The notes: a model not told the origin generated them from the sequence alone. Shown: positions 1-9,135, counted from the first letter of the stretch. The stretch: DNA of 64,000 nucleotides from Streptomyces sp. Edi4 (GCF_040253615.1 NZ_JBEJGY010000004.1:2914001-2978000), one strand, 5' to 3'. Program-made: numbers and translations.

Positions 1-1123
1 CCATGATGTTGACGGCGGAGAGGGCGACGCCGTTCTTCTTGGCGTCGGCGACGAGATCCACGCCGGGCTGCGTCAGGCCCTGCGGCATCACGGGCAGCGT
101 GAACGAGACGTCGAGGCCGGGGTGGGACTTCTGGAGCTTGGCGATGGCCTGCGCGCGGCGGGTGTTGGCTGCCGTGTCGGGCAGCGCCGCGCCCTCGATG
201 TCGAAGTCGACCTTGGTGAGCTTGTACGCGTCGATGACCTTGGCGTACGCGGCCGCGAGCTCGTCGGCGCTCTTGCAGACCAGGCCGAGCTCCGAGCCGG
301 AGGCGCCGCCGAAGGAGACGCGGACGTCGCCGCCTTTGGCGCGCAGCGCGCCGATCCCCGCGGCGACCTTGTCGTCCGGCAGGCCGGTGACGCCGCCCCA
401 CAGCGGGGCGCAGCCGCCGCCCGAGGTGATGAAGGCGAGCGTGAACTGCTTGACGCCGGTCTTGTCGGCGGTACCGGTCAGGTCGTACGCCGGGTAGAGC
501 GAGGTGTCGACGTACGGCGCGAACCCGGCGTGCCCGGCGGGGGCCGGGGTGGCCGGCGTGGACGGGGTCGCGGTCGGGGTCGCGGTCGCGGTCGGTTTGC
601 TGGTGGGCCCGGTGCTCGCCGACGGGGTGGGCGCGGTGGTGGGGCGCTGGGTGGGGCGGCCGCTGGGCGTGGGGGTGGCGCCGGTGCCGGCGGAACACTT
701 CTCCTGGTCTATGAGGCAGCCGGTGGGGTCGCCCGCGGTGCCGGTCGCCGAGGTCACGAAGCCGACGGTGACGGACTTGCCCGGGGCGAGTCCGTCCCGG
801 TCCCAGCTCGCCGGCCGCACCGTGACGTGCTGCCCCTTGACGCTCTGGTCACCGTTCCAGAGGGAGGAAAGCGATGTGCCGGCCGGCAGGTCGAACTCCA
901 GGGTCCAGGTGGGCAGGGTCTTGCCGGTGTCGTTGGTGATGACGTACTGCCCGGTGTAACCGCCGGTCCAGCCGCTGGTCCTGGTGTACGCCGCGCCGAC
1001 CGAGGCGGCCTGTGCGGTGCCGGTGAGCGCGAAGGCGGTGCCGCCGACGACGGTGGCGGCGACGATCCCGCCGACGACCTTGGTCCTGCCGCTCGTGGTG
1101 CGCCGGTGCGTACTGGTGGCCAT
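1..1123 (-). CDS. Secreted CBM2-GH18 chitinase, C-terminus cut by window edge
   Basis: Extracellular chitin hydrolase. The ATG is at 1123 and the frame runs off the left edge, leaving about 374 residues. Residues 1-40 form a signal peptide (twin Arg and Lys residues, hydrophobic core, AQA-AS cleavage). About 41-145 is a CBM2-type carbohydrate-binding module with conserved Trp residues (SGWTGGY, TWTLEF, SLWNGD) and a Cys pair. A Thr/Pro-rich linker follows, then a GH18 barrel from about residue 190. The GH18 acid is in KVDFDIEG (about 303-310), matching DxxDxDxE. A second GH18 enzyme and an LPMO lie further along the window. No DasR-like box was found just upstream. Cellulose binding by CBM2 is possible, but GH18 makes chitin the likely substrate. 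Confidence 0.9.
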   Translation of the reverse strand, partial: MATSTHRRTTSGRTKVVGGIVAATVVGGTAFALTGTAQAASVGAAYTRTSGWTGGYTGQYVITNDTGKTLPTWTLEFDLPAGTSLSSLWNGDQSVKGQHVTVRPASWDRDGLAPGKSVTVGFVTSATGTAGDPTGCLIDQEKCSAGTGATPTPSGRPTQRPTTAPTPSASTGPTSKPTATATPTATPSTPATPAPAGHAGFAPYVDTSLYPAYDLTGTADKTGVKQFTLAFITSGGGCAPLWGGVTGLPDDKVAAGIGALRAKGGDVRVSFGGASGSELGLVCKSADELAAAYAKVIDAYKLTKVDFDIEGAALPDTAANTRRAQAIAKLQKSHPGLDVSFTLPVMPQGLTQPGVDLVADAKKNGVALSAVNIM

Positions 1124-1394
1124 GCCGTGCCTGCCTCTGCGTCGCGGGGGTATCTGGGGGTGCGGGCAGCACGCTAACTCCGGGGAACCGGACAAATGCC
1201 CAGTTCAGGGCGGTGGTTGGGGATCTTAGGGCGGCCTTAAGGATCCAATGGGCCCGGGTTAAGCCACGCGGCCGAAGGGGCCGATCCCTGCCGGGTCGAC
1301 GGCCCAGCGGTTCGCGGTCTCCCGTCGCCGCTTCCCGGTGTCCCGTCGCGGCTTCCCGGTATCCCGTTGCGACGGGACAGGCCTGCGGATCACC

Positions 1395-1973
1395 ATGGCC
1401 GCCATGGACCGACCGAGACAGATCATCGAGTGTGAAGACTTCGTCCTGCGGCGCTGGCGGGGACAGGACGACTTCGCTCCGGCGCACCAGTTGATCGAGG
1501 AGTCGCTGGAGCACCTGCGCCCCTGGGAGCCGTGGGTCGCCGGGCACAGTGCGCGAGGCACCCGGGACTTCCTCGCGTCGTCCGAGTCGAAGTGGGCGAG
1601 CGGTGACGTGTACAACTACGCCATCGTCAAGGACGGAACTCCCCTCGGCATGTGCCAGGCCTACCGCGCGGGCGCACCTCACGGGCGGCGCATGGGGTAC
1701 TGGCTGCACCCCGCCGCCACCGGCCGGGGCATCGCCACCAGGGCGACGGCGGCCGTGGTCGAGGAGATGTTCTCCCTGCCGGACGTGGAGTACCTGGAAA
1801 TCGCGCACGATCTGTCCAACGCCGCCAGCGCCGCGATACCACGCCGGCTGGGCTTCACCGAGGTCCTGCGGGAACAGGGAACGCCGCCCGTGGCCCCGTC
1901 GGGCAGCGGGATCGACGTGATCTGGCGCCTGAACCGTCCCACGCCGCCCACCAAGGGCGCTCCCCGCCCCTGA
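1395..1973 (+). CDS. GNAT family N-acetyltransferase (RimJ/RimL-like)
   Basis: Predicted acetyl-CoA dependent N-acetyltransferase of 192 residues. The N-terminus IECEDFVLRRW and the motif GYWLHPAATGRGIATRA (acetyl-CoA pyrophosphate loop) followed by a His/Asn-rich beta-strand and RLGFTE are typical of the RimJ/RimL branch, which acetylates ribosomal protein N-termini or small amines. Two ATGs at 1395 and 1404 are possible starts. No strong ribosome binding site separates them, and an upstream in-frame GTG is less likely. It stands alone, convergent with the histidine kinase gene downstream. The substrate cannot be told from sequence. Confidence 0.85.
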   Translation: MAAMDRPRQIIECEDFVLRRWRGQDDFAPAHQLIEESLEHLRPWEPWVAGHSARGTRDFLASSESKWASGDVYNYAIVKDGTPLGMCQAYRAGAPHGRRMGYWLHPAATGRGIATRATAAVVEEMFSLPDVEYLEIAHDLSNAASAAIPRRLGFTEVLREQGTPPVAPSGSGIDVIWRLNRPTPPTKGAPRP

Positions 1974-2125
1974 AATGGGCGGCGGCCAGGAGCGGGCCGG
2001 GTGCTCACGCGGGGTGGCGCACGGGGCTGGGCCTGCCGCCCGCACCCGCCCCGCCCGCGCCTCTGCGACAGGACTCGCGTTCCCGGGGCCGCAGGTGGCC
2101 CGTGCGGGCGGGGCCCCGTGACGCC

Positions 2126-3523
2126 CTACGCGGGTCCGTGACGCTGTACCCGGGTTCCCCTGCGGCGCAGGCGGTGGTTTCGGCGGGGGCGGGCGCCGGG
2201 CCGGGCCCGGGTCAGCCAGAGGCGGACTTCCGTGCCGCCCAGGACGGACCGGCCGATCCGCACGTCGCCGCCCGTCGATTCGGCCACCCGGCGGACGATG
2301 TCGAGCCCGAGTCCGGTCGACCCGGGCCGGCCCCCGCTGTTGCCCCGCGCGAGCGCCGCCCGGGGATCGGCGATGCCCGCCCCCGCGTCGGAGACCAGCA
2401 CGATCACCGCGTCCTCGCCGTTGTGGACGTCCACCGAGAACGCCGTCCCCTCCGGGGTGTGCCGGAACACGTTGCCGAGCAGCGCGTCGAGGACCGCGAC
2501 GAGGTCGGCCCGGGCGACCGGGACGCGGACGGGCCGCTCCACCCCCGCGAGCCGCACCTCGCGGCCCTCGTCCTCCGCCAGCGCCGACCAGAACGCCATC
2601 CGCTCCCGGATCACCTCGCAGGCGTCGCACCCCGCCCCCGGCCCGTCCGGCTGCGTCCTCGGCCTGGCGTCGCGCGCCGTGCGGATGATGGTGTCGACCT
2701 CACGCTCCAGCTGCTCGACCGCCGCCCGGGTCTGCTCGGCCGCCGGCCCCTCGCCCAAGGAGGCCGCGTTCAGCCGGAGCACGGTCAGCGGCGTACGCAG
2801 CCGGTGCGAGAGGTCGGCCGCCAACTCCCGCTCGTTGGCCAGGAGTTGGACGACCTGGTCGGCCATGGAGTTGAAGGCGACGGCGGCGGAGCGCAGTTCG
2901 GTGGGGCCCTCCTCCGGGACCCGCGCCCCGAGCCTGCCCTCCCCGAGGTCCTGCGCCGCGCCCGCGAGCCGCTGGGCCGGGCGGACCATGCGTACCCCGA
3001 GCCGGTCGGCGACGGCCACGGACCCGATGATCAGGGCGACGCCCACGCCCGCGAGCACCAGCCAGGCCGTCGTGACGCCGTGGGTGACCTCGGCCTGCGG
3101 CACGAAGACCTCGACGATGGCGATCTGGCCGGAGCTGAGGGCGGTCGGCTGGAGCAGCGTGGAGCCGCCCGGGACATCGGTGACCGAGGCCTTGATGACC
3201 TCGCGGGTGGCTTCGAGGTCCTTGTCCGGCGCCCGCCGCGTGCCGATGTCGAGGGGCGCGCTGGCGGGCACGGCCGGGTCGGCCGGCACATGCACGGCCA
3301 TCCGGTCCTCGGCGCCGGACTGCGTGGAGGCGACGGCCCGCTCCAGCGCGTCGCGGTCGGTGGTGATGGACAGGGTGGGCCCGATCGCCGCGGCCTGCCG
3401 TTCGGCGTTGGAGAACGCCCGGTCGCGGGCCATCTCCTTGATGACCATGCCGAGCGGCACCGCGAAGGCGACGACGACCATCACCGTGACGGCGAGACAG
3501 ACCTTGACCAGGGCCCATCTCAT
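2126..3523 (-). CDS. Two-component sensor histidine kinase
   Basis: Membrane sensor kinase of 465 residues that would phosphorylate the response regulator encoded just upstream. One membrane segment is near residues 5-27 and a second near 152-172, enclosing an extracytoplasmic sensor of about 120 residues. HAMP follows (RPAQRLAGAAQ), then the H-box LAADLSHRLRTPL with phospho-acceptor His240. The N-box LLGNVFRHTPEGT, G1 VSDAGAGI and G2 STGLGLDIVRR are intact, so it should be active. Its ATG overlaps the regulator stop by four bases (ATGA), indicating translational coupling. The C-terminal tail is Arg-rich and unconserved. The signal is unknown; none of the neighbours points to one. Confidence 0.93.
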   Translation of the reverse strand: MRWALVKVCLAVTVMVVVAFAVPLGMVIKEMARDRAFSNAERQAAAIGPTLSITTDRDALERAVASTQSGAEDRMAVHVPADPAVPASAPLDIGTRRAPDKDLEATREVIKASVTDVPGGSTLLQPTALSSGQIAIVEVFVPQAEVTHGVTTAWLVLAGVGVALIIGSVAVADRLGVRMVRPAQRLAGAAQDLGEGRLGARVPEEGPTELRSAAVAFNSMADQVVQLLANERELAADLSHRLRTPLTVLRLNAASLGEGPAAEQTRAAVEQLEREVDTIIRTARDARPRTQPDGPGAGCDACEVIRERMAFWSALAEDEGREVRLAGVERPVRVPVARADLVAVLDALLGNVFRHTPEGTAFSVDVHNGEDAVIVLVSDAGAGIADPRAALARGNSGGRPGSTGLGLDIVRRVAESTGGDVRIGRSVLGGTEVRLWLTRARPGARPRRNHRLRRRGTRVQRHGPA

Positions 3524-4209
3524 CGCGGCGGCTCCAGTTTCACGCCGACCCCGCGCAGGGTGTGCAGATAGCGGGGCCGCGCGGCCGTCTCGCCCAACTT
3601 GCGCCGCAGCCACGACAGATGGACGTCGATGGTCTGGTCGTCGCCGTAGGACTGCTGCCACACCTCGGCAAGGAGTTCCTTGCGCGCCACGACCACGCCG
3701 GGCCGCCCGGCGAGGAAGGCCAGCAGGTCGAACTCCCGCCGGGTCAGGTCGAGTTGGACGCCGTCGAGTTCGGCCTGGCGGCGCAGCGGATCGACCCGGA
3801 GTCCGCCGACCCGGAGCACCCGCGAGGGCGGCTCGGCCCCGGCCGAGCCGCGCGCCCTGCGCAGCACGGCGGCCATCCGCGCGGACAGGTGCTCCACGGA
3901 GAACGGCTTGGTGAGGTAGTCGTCGGCGCCGTCGTTGAGCAGCCGTACGATCTCCGACTCGTCGTCCCGCGCGGTCGCGATGATCACCGGTACGTCGGTG
4001 ATGCCGCGCAGCATCTTCAGCGCCTCGGCCCCGTCCAGATCGGGCAGGCCGAGGTCCAGGATGACCACGTCGTACCGGACATGGGCCACTTCGCGCAGTG
4101 CCTCGAGCGCCGTGCCGACGCTCCGTACCGTGTGGGAGGCCTCGGTGAGGTGGCGGATGAGGGCGGATCGGACAAACTGGTCGTCCTCGACCACGAGCAC
4201 ACTTGCCAT
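3520..4209 (-). CDS. OmpR/PhoB-type response regulator
   Basis: DNA-binding response regulator of 229 residues, first gene of a two-gene operon with the kinase. The receiver domain (1-120) has acidic residues ED 8-10, phosphorylation site Asp52 in VILDLGLPDLDG, and Lys101 in YLTKPF. The C-terminal winged helix (about 130-225) has the OmpR signature: DLTRREFDLLAFLAGRPG, VWQQSYGDDQTIDVHLSWLRRKLG and the final LHTLRGVGVKLE. The start is the ATG preceding SVLVVEDD; an in-frame GTG nine bases upstream is possible. It is divergent from the gene at 4300, and the 90-base gap must hold both promoters. Confidence 0.94.
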   Translation of the reverse strand: MASVLVVEDDQFVRSALIRHLTEASHTVRSVGTALEALREVAHVRYDVVILDLGLPDLDGAEALKMLRGITDVPVIIATARDDESEIVRLLNDGADDYLTKPFSVEHLSARMAAVLRRARGSAGAEPPSRVLRVGGLRVDPLRRQAELDGVQLDLTRREFDLLAFLAGRPGVVVARKELLAEVWQQSYGDDQTIDVHLSWLRRKLGETAARPRYLHTLRGVGVKLEPPR

Positions 4210-4299
4210 GGGCCGCACCGTACGCCATACGGAGGGACCGGGTCCCCCGTGGGAGGGGAGTCGGCGGCGGTGGGACACGGGTGTGGGCCGTGGTGCAGT

Positions 4300-4899
4300 A
4301 TGGCCCGGATGCTCAGAGGACTCGTACACGTATCGGCGTGGGCGCTCGCCACGGGGGCGGCGGTGACGCTCTCGTGGTGGGGTGTGCACTCGGTGATGGC
4401 AGGCACCGCGTACGACCCGCCGCGAGCCCTGCCGATCGGCGGCGGGGCGCGCCTGTCGCCGAGCGCGACCCCGGGCGCCTCCACCGGCCCGGGCGCCTCC
4501 ACCGGCCCGGACCCCTCCACCGGCCCGGGCCCTACGCGGAGCCCGTCCGCGCCGGCGGCGTCCGCGTCCGGTGCCGCCAAGGACCCGGAGGCCGGGCAGC
4601 CGCCGGGCGGACACTCGCCCTCGGCGACCGCCAAGTCGCCCACCCCGCCCGGCAGTTCGGACGATCCCACCCACTCGGGCGCGGTGCGGGGCTACAACGT
4701 CTCGGGCGGCCGGGTCGTCTTCGACCTCGGCGCCGGCTCGGCCCAACTGGTCTCCGCCACACCCGCGTCCGGGTGGCGGATGGAACGCTGGATCCAGACG
4801 GAGTGGATACGGGTCACCTTCACGCGCGGCAGCGACTCCGTCTCGGTGTTCTGCACCTGGAACGGCCATCCGCCCGCCGTGGAGATCAACGACGCCTGA
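4300..4899 (+). CDS. Hypothetical secreted or membrane-anchored protein with Ser/Pro/Gly linker
   Basis: A 199-residue protein of unknown function. An N-terminal hydrophobic segment (residues 5-33, ending SVMAG) is a signal peptide or anchor. A disordered linker rich in Ser, Pro, Gly and Thr follows (about 50-125) with the repeat ASTGPG. The C-terminal 75 residues look like a small beta-domain (NVSGGRVVFDLG, WRMERWIQTEWIRVTFTRG, SVFCTWNGHPPAVEIND). This is probably an extracytoplasmic domain on a stalk. ATG 4309 is an alternative start. It is divergent from the two-component operon, so it could be a target of that system, but nothing in the sequence proves it. Confidence 0.65.
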   Translation: MARMLRGLVHVSAWALATGAAVTLSWWGVHSVMAGTAYDPPRALPIGGGARLSPSATPGASTGPGASTGPDPSTGPGPTRSPSAPAASASGAAKDPEAGQPPGGHSPSATAKSPTPPGSSDDPTHSGAVRGYNVSGGRVVFDLGAGSAQLVSATPASGWRMERWIQTEWIRVTFTRGSDSVSVFCTWNGHPPAVEINDA

Positions 4900-4911
4900 C
4901 GGCCGGGCGCT

Positions 4912-5775
4912 TCACCGGAAGGCCGACGCGGGCGGCGCGGGCGAGGGCTTGGCACTCGCGTCGCGCACCACCGCCGCGCCACCCGTGAAGTCGGCGAGCT
5001 CACGCCCGTGCTGGACGCGCCCGGGGTGCGGGTCGCCCGCGATGCGCCGGGTCAGCTCCGCCACGGGCAGGGGCACGGCCGAGCCGACGAGCACCGCGTT
5101 GCCGAACCGCTTGCCGCGCAGCACGGTCGGGTCGGCGGCGAGCGCGAGTTCGGGGAAGACGGTGGCGGCGGTGGCGATCTGGCCTCGCAGATGCGCCAGC
5201 GGCGGCCCGTCGGCGAGGTTCGCGGCGTACGTACCGCCCGGTTTGAGCACCCGGCGTACCTCGTCGAGGAATTCGGCGCTGGTCAGATGGGCGGGGGTGC
5301 GGGCCCCGCTGAACACGTCCGCGATGACCAGATCGGCCAGGGCGTCGGGGAGCTTGGCGAGCCCGGCCCGCGCGTCGCCGCCGCGCACCCGGATCCGGGC
5401 CCCGGGATCGAGCGGCAGCTCCCGGCGTACGAGCTGGACGAGCGCGGCGTCGAGTTCGACTATCTGCTGGGTGGAGCGGGGCCGGGTCGCCGCTATGTAG
5501 CGGGCCAGGGTGAAGGCGCCGCCGCCGAGGTGCAGGACGTTCAGGGGCTGTCCCGGCGCGGCGGCGAGGTCGATGACATGGCCGAGGCGGCGCTGGTACT
5601 CGAAGGTCAGCCGCTCCGGGGCGGCGAGGTCCACGTGCGACTGGGGCGCGCCGTCGAGCAGCAGGGTCCAGCCGCCCGAGCGGTCGCGGTCCGGTATGAG
5701 CTCGGCGAGACCGCCGTCCACGGCCTCCACGACGGGTTCCGGGCCCGCCCCCCGCCGCCTGCTGCTCTTCGCCAT
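4912..5775 (-). CDS. Spermidine synthase-like (PABS-fold) protein
   Basis: A 287-residue Rossmann-fold protein of the spermidine synthase / polyamine biosynthesis domain family. LDGAPQSHVDL (40-50) corresponds to the family motif LDGxxQ, LNVLHLGGGAFTLARYI (78-95) is the nucleotide-binding loop, VELDAA the acidic ribose contact, and LVIADVFSGARTPAHLTS corresponds to the acceptor region. The usual DSSDP is replaced by ADVFSG, so true aminopropyl transfer is uncertain. Many actinobacterial members are annotated spermidine synthase without biochemical proof. The ATG at 5775 is followed by a basic stretch SSRRRG. It is convergent with the gene ending at 4899. Confidence 0.8.
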   Translation of the reverse strand: MAKSSRRRGAGPEPVVEAVDGGLAELIPDRDRSGGWTLLLDGAPQSHVDLAAPERLTFEYQRRLGHVIDLAAAPGQPLNVLHLGGGAFTLARYIAATRPRSTQQIVELDAALVQLVRRELPLDPGARIRVRGGDARAGLAKLPDALADLVIADVFSGARTPAHLTSAEFLDEVRRVLKPGGTYAANLADGPPLAHLRGQIATAATVFPELALAADPTVLRGKRFGNAVLVGSAVPLPVAELTRRIAGDPHPGRVQHGRELADFTGGAAVVRDASAKPSPAPPASAFR

Positions 5776-5827
5776 CCGGCCATTATCGACCGGCCGCGCG
5801 GGCGCCGCCCGCCCGGGGCGGGGCAGG

Positions 5828-6352
5828 TCAGCGGCGCTCGGGCCCGTCGGCGCGGGGGGTGGCCTCGCAGATGCCGTCGGCCGCCTTGATCATCCGGGCC
5901 GCCTCGCCGAGGGCGGCCCGCAGCAGGCCCGGGTCGGTGACCTCGGTGGCGTCCGGCGGAAGCAGCCAGCCCGAGCCGGTGACGGGCGGCTGGACGGGCA
6001 GGCCCGCGAGGCGCAGCCCGCGCCCGTTGGTCTCCGTACAGGCGCTGCCCGGCACGTCCCAGGCGGCGGCGGTGCCGGGGGGCACGAGGAAGCCGACGGT
6101 GTCGCAGGTCCCGTCGTGCAGGACCGGTCCGACGGCGGCCGGGGCGGCGCCCCGGCGGATGATGTCGACGGCCTCGAGGCCCTGGCGCGCGGGCACGGTC
6201 ACCAGGTCGCAGGGTTCCTCGGCGCCCCGCGCGAACACGGGCGGGGCGCCGGCGCGCGGATACTGGACGGCGGCCGTCGGCCGCGGAGCGCGGACGGCGG
6301 AAGCGGCGGAAACAGCGGAAACGGTGAAGTCGATGTGGGCGTCGGTGTTCAC
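5828..6352 (-). CDS. Hypothetical protein, weakly Prim-Pol-like (actinobacterial family)
   Basis: A 174-residue protein with no clear motif. I chose the GTG at 6352 because a strong ribosome binding site (GGAGG) sits just before it; an upstream ATG at 6448 lacks one. The layout (CDLVTVPA, VGPVLHDG, VGFLVPPGTA, GLRLAGLPVQPP, GSGWLLPPD) recalls the short Streptomyces proteins annotated as bifunctional DNA primase/polymerase N-terminal domains, but catalytic acidic residues are not evident. It is divergent from the XRE-TPR regulator at 6584. A function in replication should not be assumed. Confidence 0.55.
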   Translation of the reverse strand: MNTDAHIDFTVSAVSAASAVRAPRPTAAVQYPRAGAPPVFARGAEEPCDLVTVPARQGLEAVDIIRRGAAPAAVGPVLHDGTCDTVGFLVPPGTAAAWDVPGSACTETNGRGLRLAGLPVQPPVTGSGWLLPPDATEVTDPGLLRAALGEAARMIKAADGICEATPRADGPERR

Positions 6353-6583
6353 GCAGTCCTCCAACAAGGCAAGCCCTCCGCGTCTTGGCGGCGTCTGGCG
6401 CTCTCCACATGGTTCAACGCCCGTGCGCGTCAAGAGGAACGGCGGCACGCCGCCGCAAAGGATGGCAGTTCATGGCGGATCGCGGGTGAGATATCCCTTT
6501 TGTAGCCAAACACTGTGTGAACACCCCGTCACAGACGGTACGTTCTTGCTCCGCACCACCCCGCCAGAGAGAGCTGTCGTGCC

Positions 6584-8218
6584 ATGGCGCCGTCACCAGA
6601 TCCCCAGGCAGACCCCCGGGTGAACGCGCGGCCCCCGGCGATGCCGCACCGGCCTCCCCCGGAACCCAACGCGGCGTTCCGGCAGTTGAGGGGCGCGCGC
6701 TCGCCCGGCGAGTTCGCGGCGGCGGTGCGGCGCGCGGCCCGCGAGATCGGCGAGCAGGTCGCCTGCGACGCCCGCTACATCGGACGCGTGGAGAACGGCG
6801 AGATCCGTTGCCCCAACTATGCGTACGAAAGGGTCTTCCGGCACATGTTCCCAGGTTTGACCCTGGCGGACTTGGGGTTCTCGGCACGGGAGACGGTACG
6901 GGGCCGAGGGGCACGCCCCCTCGCCGCCACCCCGCTGATCCGTCCGGCAGCCCGTCCCGAGCGCGAGGAGTACACGAAGTACGCGGAGTATGAAGCACAC
7001 GAAGCGCACGAAGCACATGAAGCGCACGGAGCGCACGGAGCGCACGGAGCACACGGAGATCGACGTGACCACGGCGATCAACGTGACCGCAGCGGTCGCA
7101 GGGCCGACAGCGCCGATCGGGCTCACCGCCCTCACCAAGACCACCACGACCCCCGCGATTCCGGCAATTCCCGTAATCCCCACAATCACCATGACCACCG
7201 GCACCACCAGAACCACGAGGAGAGCGACGTGCTGCGTCGCGCATTCATGACGGGCTCCACCGCCACTGTGGCCGCTGTCTCGCTCGGTCTCGGCCCGGCG
7301 TCCGCACGTTCCGTCCAGCGCGTCGGTGAGGCCGAGGTGAGCGCGGTCGAGGAGGCGGTGCGCCGGATCAGACTCCTGGACGACCGGCACGGCGCGGACG
7401 GGCTCTATCAGCGTGCCGAGCAGCCACTGCGCACCGCCTACGCACTGCTCGACGCGAGCGCGGCCCGCCGTTCCACCCAGGAGCGGCTGCATTCCGGCGC
7501 GGGAGAACTGGCCATCTCCGTGGGCTGGCTCGCGCACGACTCGGGCCGCTTCGGCGAGGCCCGCTCGCACTATGCGGAAGCGCTCGCGACGGCCCGGCTC
7601 GCGGGGGACGGCGCGCTGGAGGCGCACGCGTTCTGCAACATGTCGTTCCTGGCCAGGGACATGGGCCGGCCGCGCGAGGCGATGCGGGCGGCGCAGGCGG
7701 GCGAACGGGCCGCGCGGCCGCTCGGCTCGGCCCGGCTGCTCTCGCTGCTCGCGCTGCGTGAGGCGGGCGGCTGGGCCGGGCTCGGTGACCGCTCGGCGTG
7801 CGAGGAGGCGCTGGGGCGGGCGCAGGACTTGTTCGGGCGGGGCGTCTCGGACCTCGATCCGGAGTGGATGAGCTTCTTCGTCGAGGCCGAGCTGGAGATG
7901 TTGCGGGCGCAGTGCTACTCGGCGCTGGGCGACTGGGGGCGGGCGGCGCGGCACGCTCGGCGGGCGGCGGGGCTTCAGGATCCGTACTTCACGCGGAACC
8001 TCGCGCTGTACCGGGCGGAGCTGGCCGAGGATCTGGCGCGGGCGGGGGCCCCGGCCGAATCCGCTGCGGCGGGCCATCAGGTCCTCGACCTGTTGAACCA
8101 GGTCCAGTCCACGCGCGTCCAGGCCATGCTGACGGATACGTCCCACACGCTGACCCCTCACCGCTCCTGCCCGGAGGTGGCCTCCTTCCTGGAACGCCGC
8201 ACAGCCACGGCGGTCTAA
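6584..8218 (+). CDS. XRE-type HTH regulator with TPR domain and expanded His-rich linker
   Basis: A 544-residue regulator. The N-terminal region (about 28-105) holds a helix-turn-helix (YIGRVENGEIRCPNYAYERVFRHMF). Residues 127-160 contain seven 9-bp codon repeats giving EAH x4 then GAH x3. Residues 175-215 are rich in His, Asp and Asn. A Tat-like hydrophobic stretch (RRAFMTGSTATVAAVSLGLG) begins near 220; family members often carry one internally. The rest is helical TPR repeats (GEARSHYAEALATARLAGD, GDWGRAARHARRAAG). Such proteins usually bind DNA and sense peptides or partners. The expanded linker is unusual and may bind metal ions. Start ATG 6584 has a weak ribosome binding site. Confidence 0.8.
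   Translation: MAPSPDPQADPRVNARPPAMPHRPPPEPNAAFRQLRGARSPGEFAAAVRRAAREIGEQVACDARYIGRVENGEIRCPNYAYERVFRHMFPGLTLADLGFSARETVRGRGARPLAATPLIRPAARPEREEYTKYAEYEAHEAHEAHEAHGAHGAHGAHGDRRDHGDQRDRSGRRADSADRAHRPHQDHHDPRDSGNSRNPHNHHDHRHHQNHEESDVLRRAFMTGSTATVAAVSLGLGPASARSVQRVGEAEVSAVEEAVRRIRLLDDRHGADGLYQRAEQPLRTAYALLDASAARRSTQERLHSGAGELAISVGWLAHDSGRFGEARSHYAEALATARLAGDGALEAHAFCNMSFLARDMGRPREAMRAAQAGERAARPLGSARLLSLLALREAGGWAGLGDRSACEEALGRAQDLFGRGVSDLDPEWMSFFVEAELEMLRAQCYSALGDWGRAARHARRAAGLQDPYFTRNLALYRAELAEDLARAGAPAESAAAGHQVLDLLNQVQSTRVQAMLTDTSHTLTPHRSCPEVASFLERRTATAV
6992..7054 (+). repeat. 9-bp coding tandem repeat (EAH/GAH units)
   Basis: Seven contiguous 9-base units inside the XRE-TPR gene, four reading gaagcNcaN (Glu-Ala-His) and three ggagcNcac (Gly-Ala-His). 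The unit keeps frame, so it looks like slippage expansion within a linker. Confidence 0.9.
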
Positions 8219-8529
8219 CGCCCCGGCTCCCTTTCCCGGCCCCTGCGGCTCGTACGTGGCTGGCCGCGCAGTCGCCCGCGCCCCTGGACAGGGTCCGTGC
8301 CGGCCCACACCGGCAACCTCAGCCCGTCATGGGGGTCCCCCCTGGCCCTTGAGGCCTTGGGGGAGATTGAGGACGAGGCCCCTTCAGGCCGAACGGGGTC
8401 TGGGGCGAAGCCCCAGGGACCCCGACTGCGGACCGTGCGTGGCTGAGCGCGCAGTTCCCCGCGACCCTGGCAGGGTCGAGTCGGCCCGCATGGACACGGC
8501 CAACGGGGCTGGGGCGGAGCCACAGGGGC
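8219..8529. repeat. Intergenic composite repeat block 1
   Basis: No gene is seen here. The block holds two copies of a core related to gcgcagttccccgcgcccct (8264 and 8449), a GC-rich hairpin pair gggggtccccc / ttgggggag (8330-8370), and the hairpin module around tctggggcgaagccccag (8396-8417). The same modules recur at 26.85-27.29 kb and 52.25-52.93 kb. Confidence 0.85.
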
Positions 8530-9135
8530 CTACTGCTCGAGGTGACCCGTGTCGTTCCACCGCTCAACCGCCGGCGCCCCATACGCCCACCCCAGCACCG
8601 AAAGCGACGTCGGATCCAGCCGCACCCGCGCGGCGAAGGAGATGTCCTCGCCCAGCCACCGCGCCGCGATGGACCGCAGAATGTGCCCATGGGCGAAGAC
8701 CAGCACGTCCCGCCCGGCCGACCGCGCCCACGCCACCACCTCGTCCGCCCGCGCCGAGACCTGGGCCAGGCTCTCGCCGTCCGGCACCCCGTCCCGCCAG
8801 ATGAACCAGCCCGGCCGCACGGCCTGGATCTCGGGCGGCGCCATCCCCTCGTACGCCCCGTAGTCGTACTCCATCAGCGCGTCCCACGGCTCGGCCCGCT
8901 CCCCGAACCCCGCGAGCTGACACGTCTCGGCGGCCCGCACCAGCGGACTCGTACGCACCTCGACGCCGGGCAGCCCGTCCCACGGCGCGCGGTGCAGCCG
9001 CTCACCGAGCAGCTTGGCTCCGCGCCGGCCCTCCTCCAGGAGAGGAATGTCGGTCCTGCCGGTGTGCTTGCCCGCGAGCGACCACTCGGTCTGCCCGTGC
9101 CGGGCCAGCAGGATGCGCGGTGCGGCGGCTGCCAT
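8530..9135 (-). CDS. Histidine phosphatase (phosphoglycerate mutase-like)
   Basis: A 201-residue histidine phosphatase. The catalytic RHG motif is in [12 protein letters not shown] (residues 8-19), the acid/base Glu in EYDYGAYEG, and the second His in [18 protein letters not shown]. These residues are complete, so it should be active on a phosphorylated small molecule. SYDGAYEG-type members of this family include cofactor-independent mutase-like and alpha-ribazole phosphatase-like enzymes, so substrate is open. The ATG at 9135 follows GGGAGAG. Upstream is an AT-richer region likely containing its promoter. It is divergent from the PAP2 gene. Confidence 0.9.
   Translation of the reverse strand: MAAAAPRILLARHGQTEWSLAGKHTGRTDIPLLEEGRRGAKLLGERLHRAPWDGLPGVEVRTSPLVRAAETCQLAGFGERAEPWDALMEYDYGAYEGMAPPEIQAVRPGWFIWRDGVPDGESLAQVSARADEVVAWARSAGRDVLVFAHGHILRSIAARWLGEDISFAARVRLDPTSLSVLGWAYGAPAVERWNDTGHLEQ

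Noticed and set aside
1652..3571. 639-codon plus-strand frame opposite the histidine kinase
   Set aside because: Arg/Pro/Gly-rich without domains, antisense to a fully conserved kinase; typical of high-GC shadow frames.
6508..6535. CRP-like site TGTGA..TCACA before the XRE-TPR gene
   Set aside because: The half-site spacing is eight bases, not the six expected, and the match to the Streptomyces Crp consensus is poor.
6990..7250. Alternative-frame protein rich in Thr within the XRE-TPR gene
   Set aside because: It arises from reading the 9-bp repeats out of frame; the main frame is continuous from HTH to TPR.
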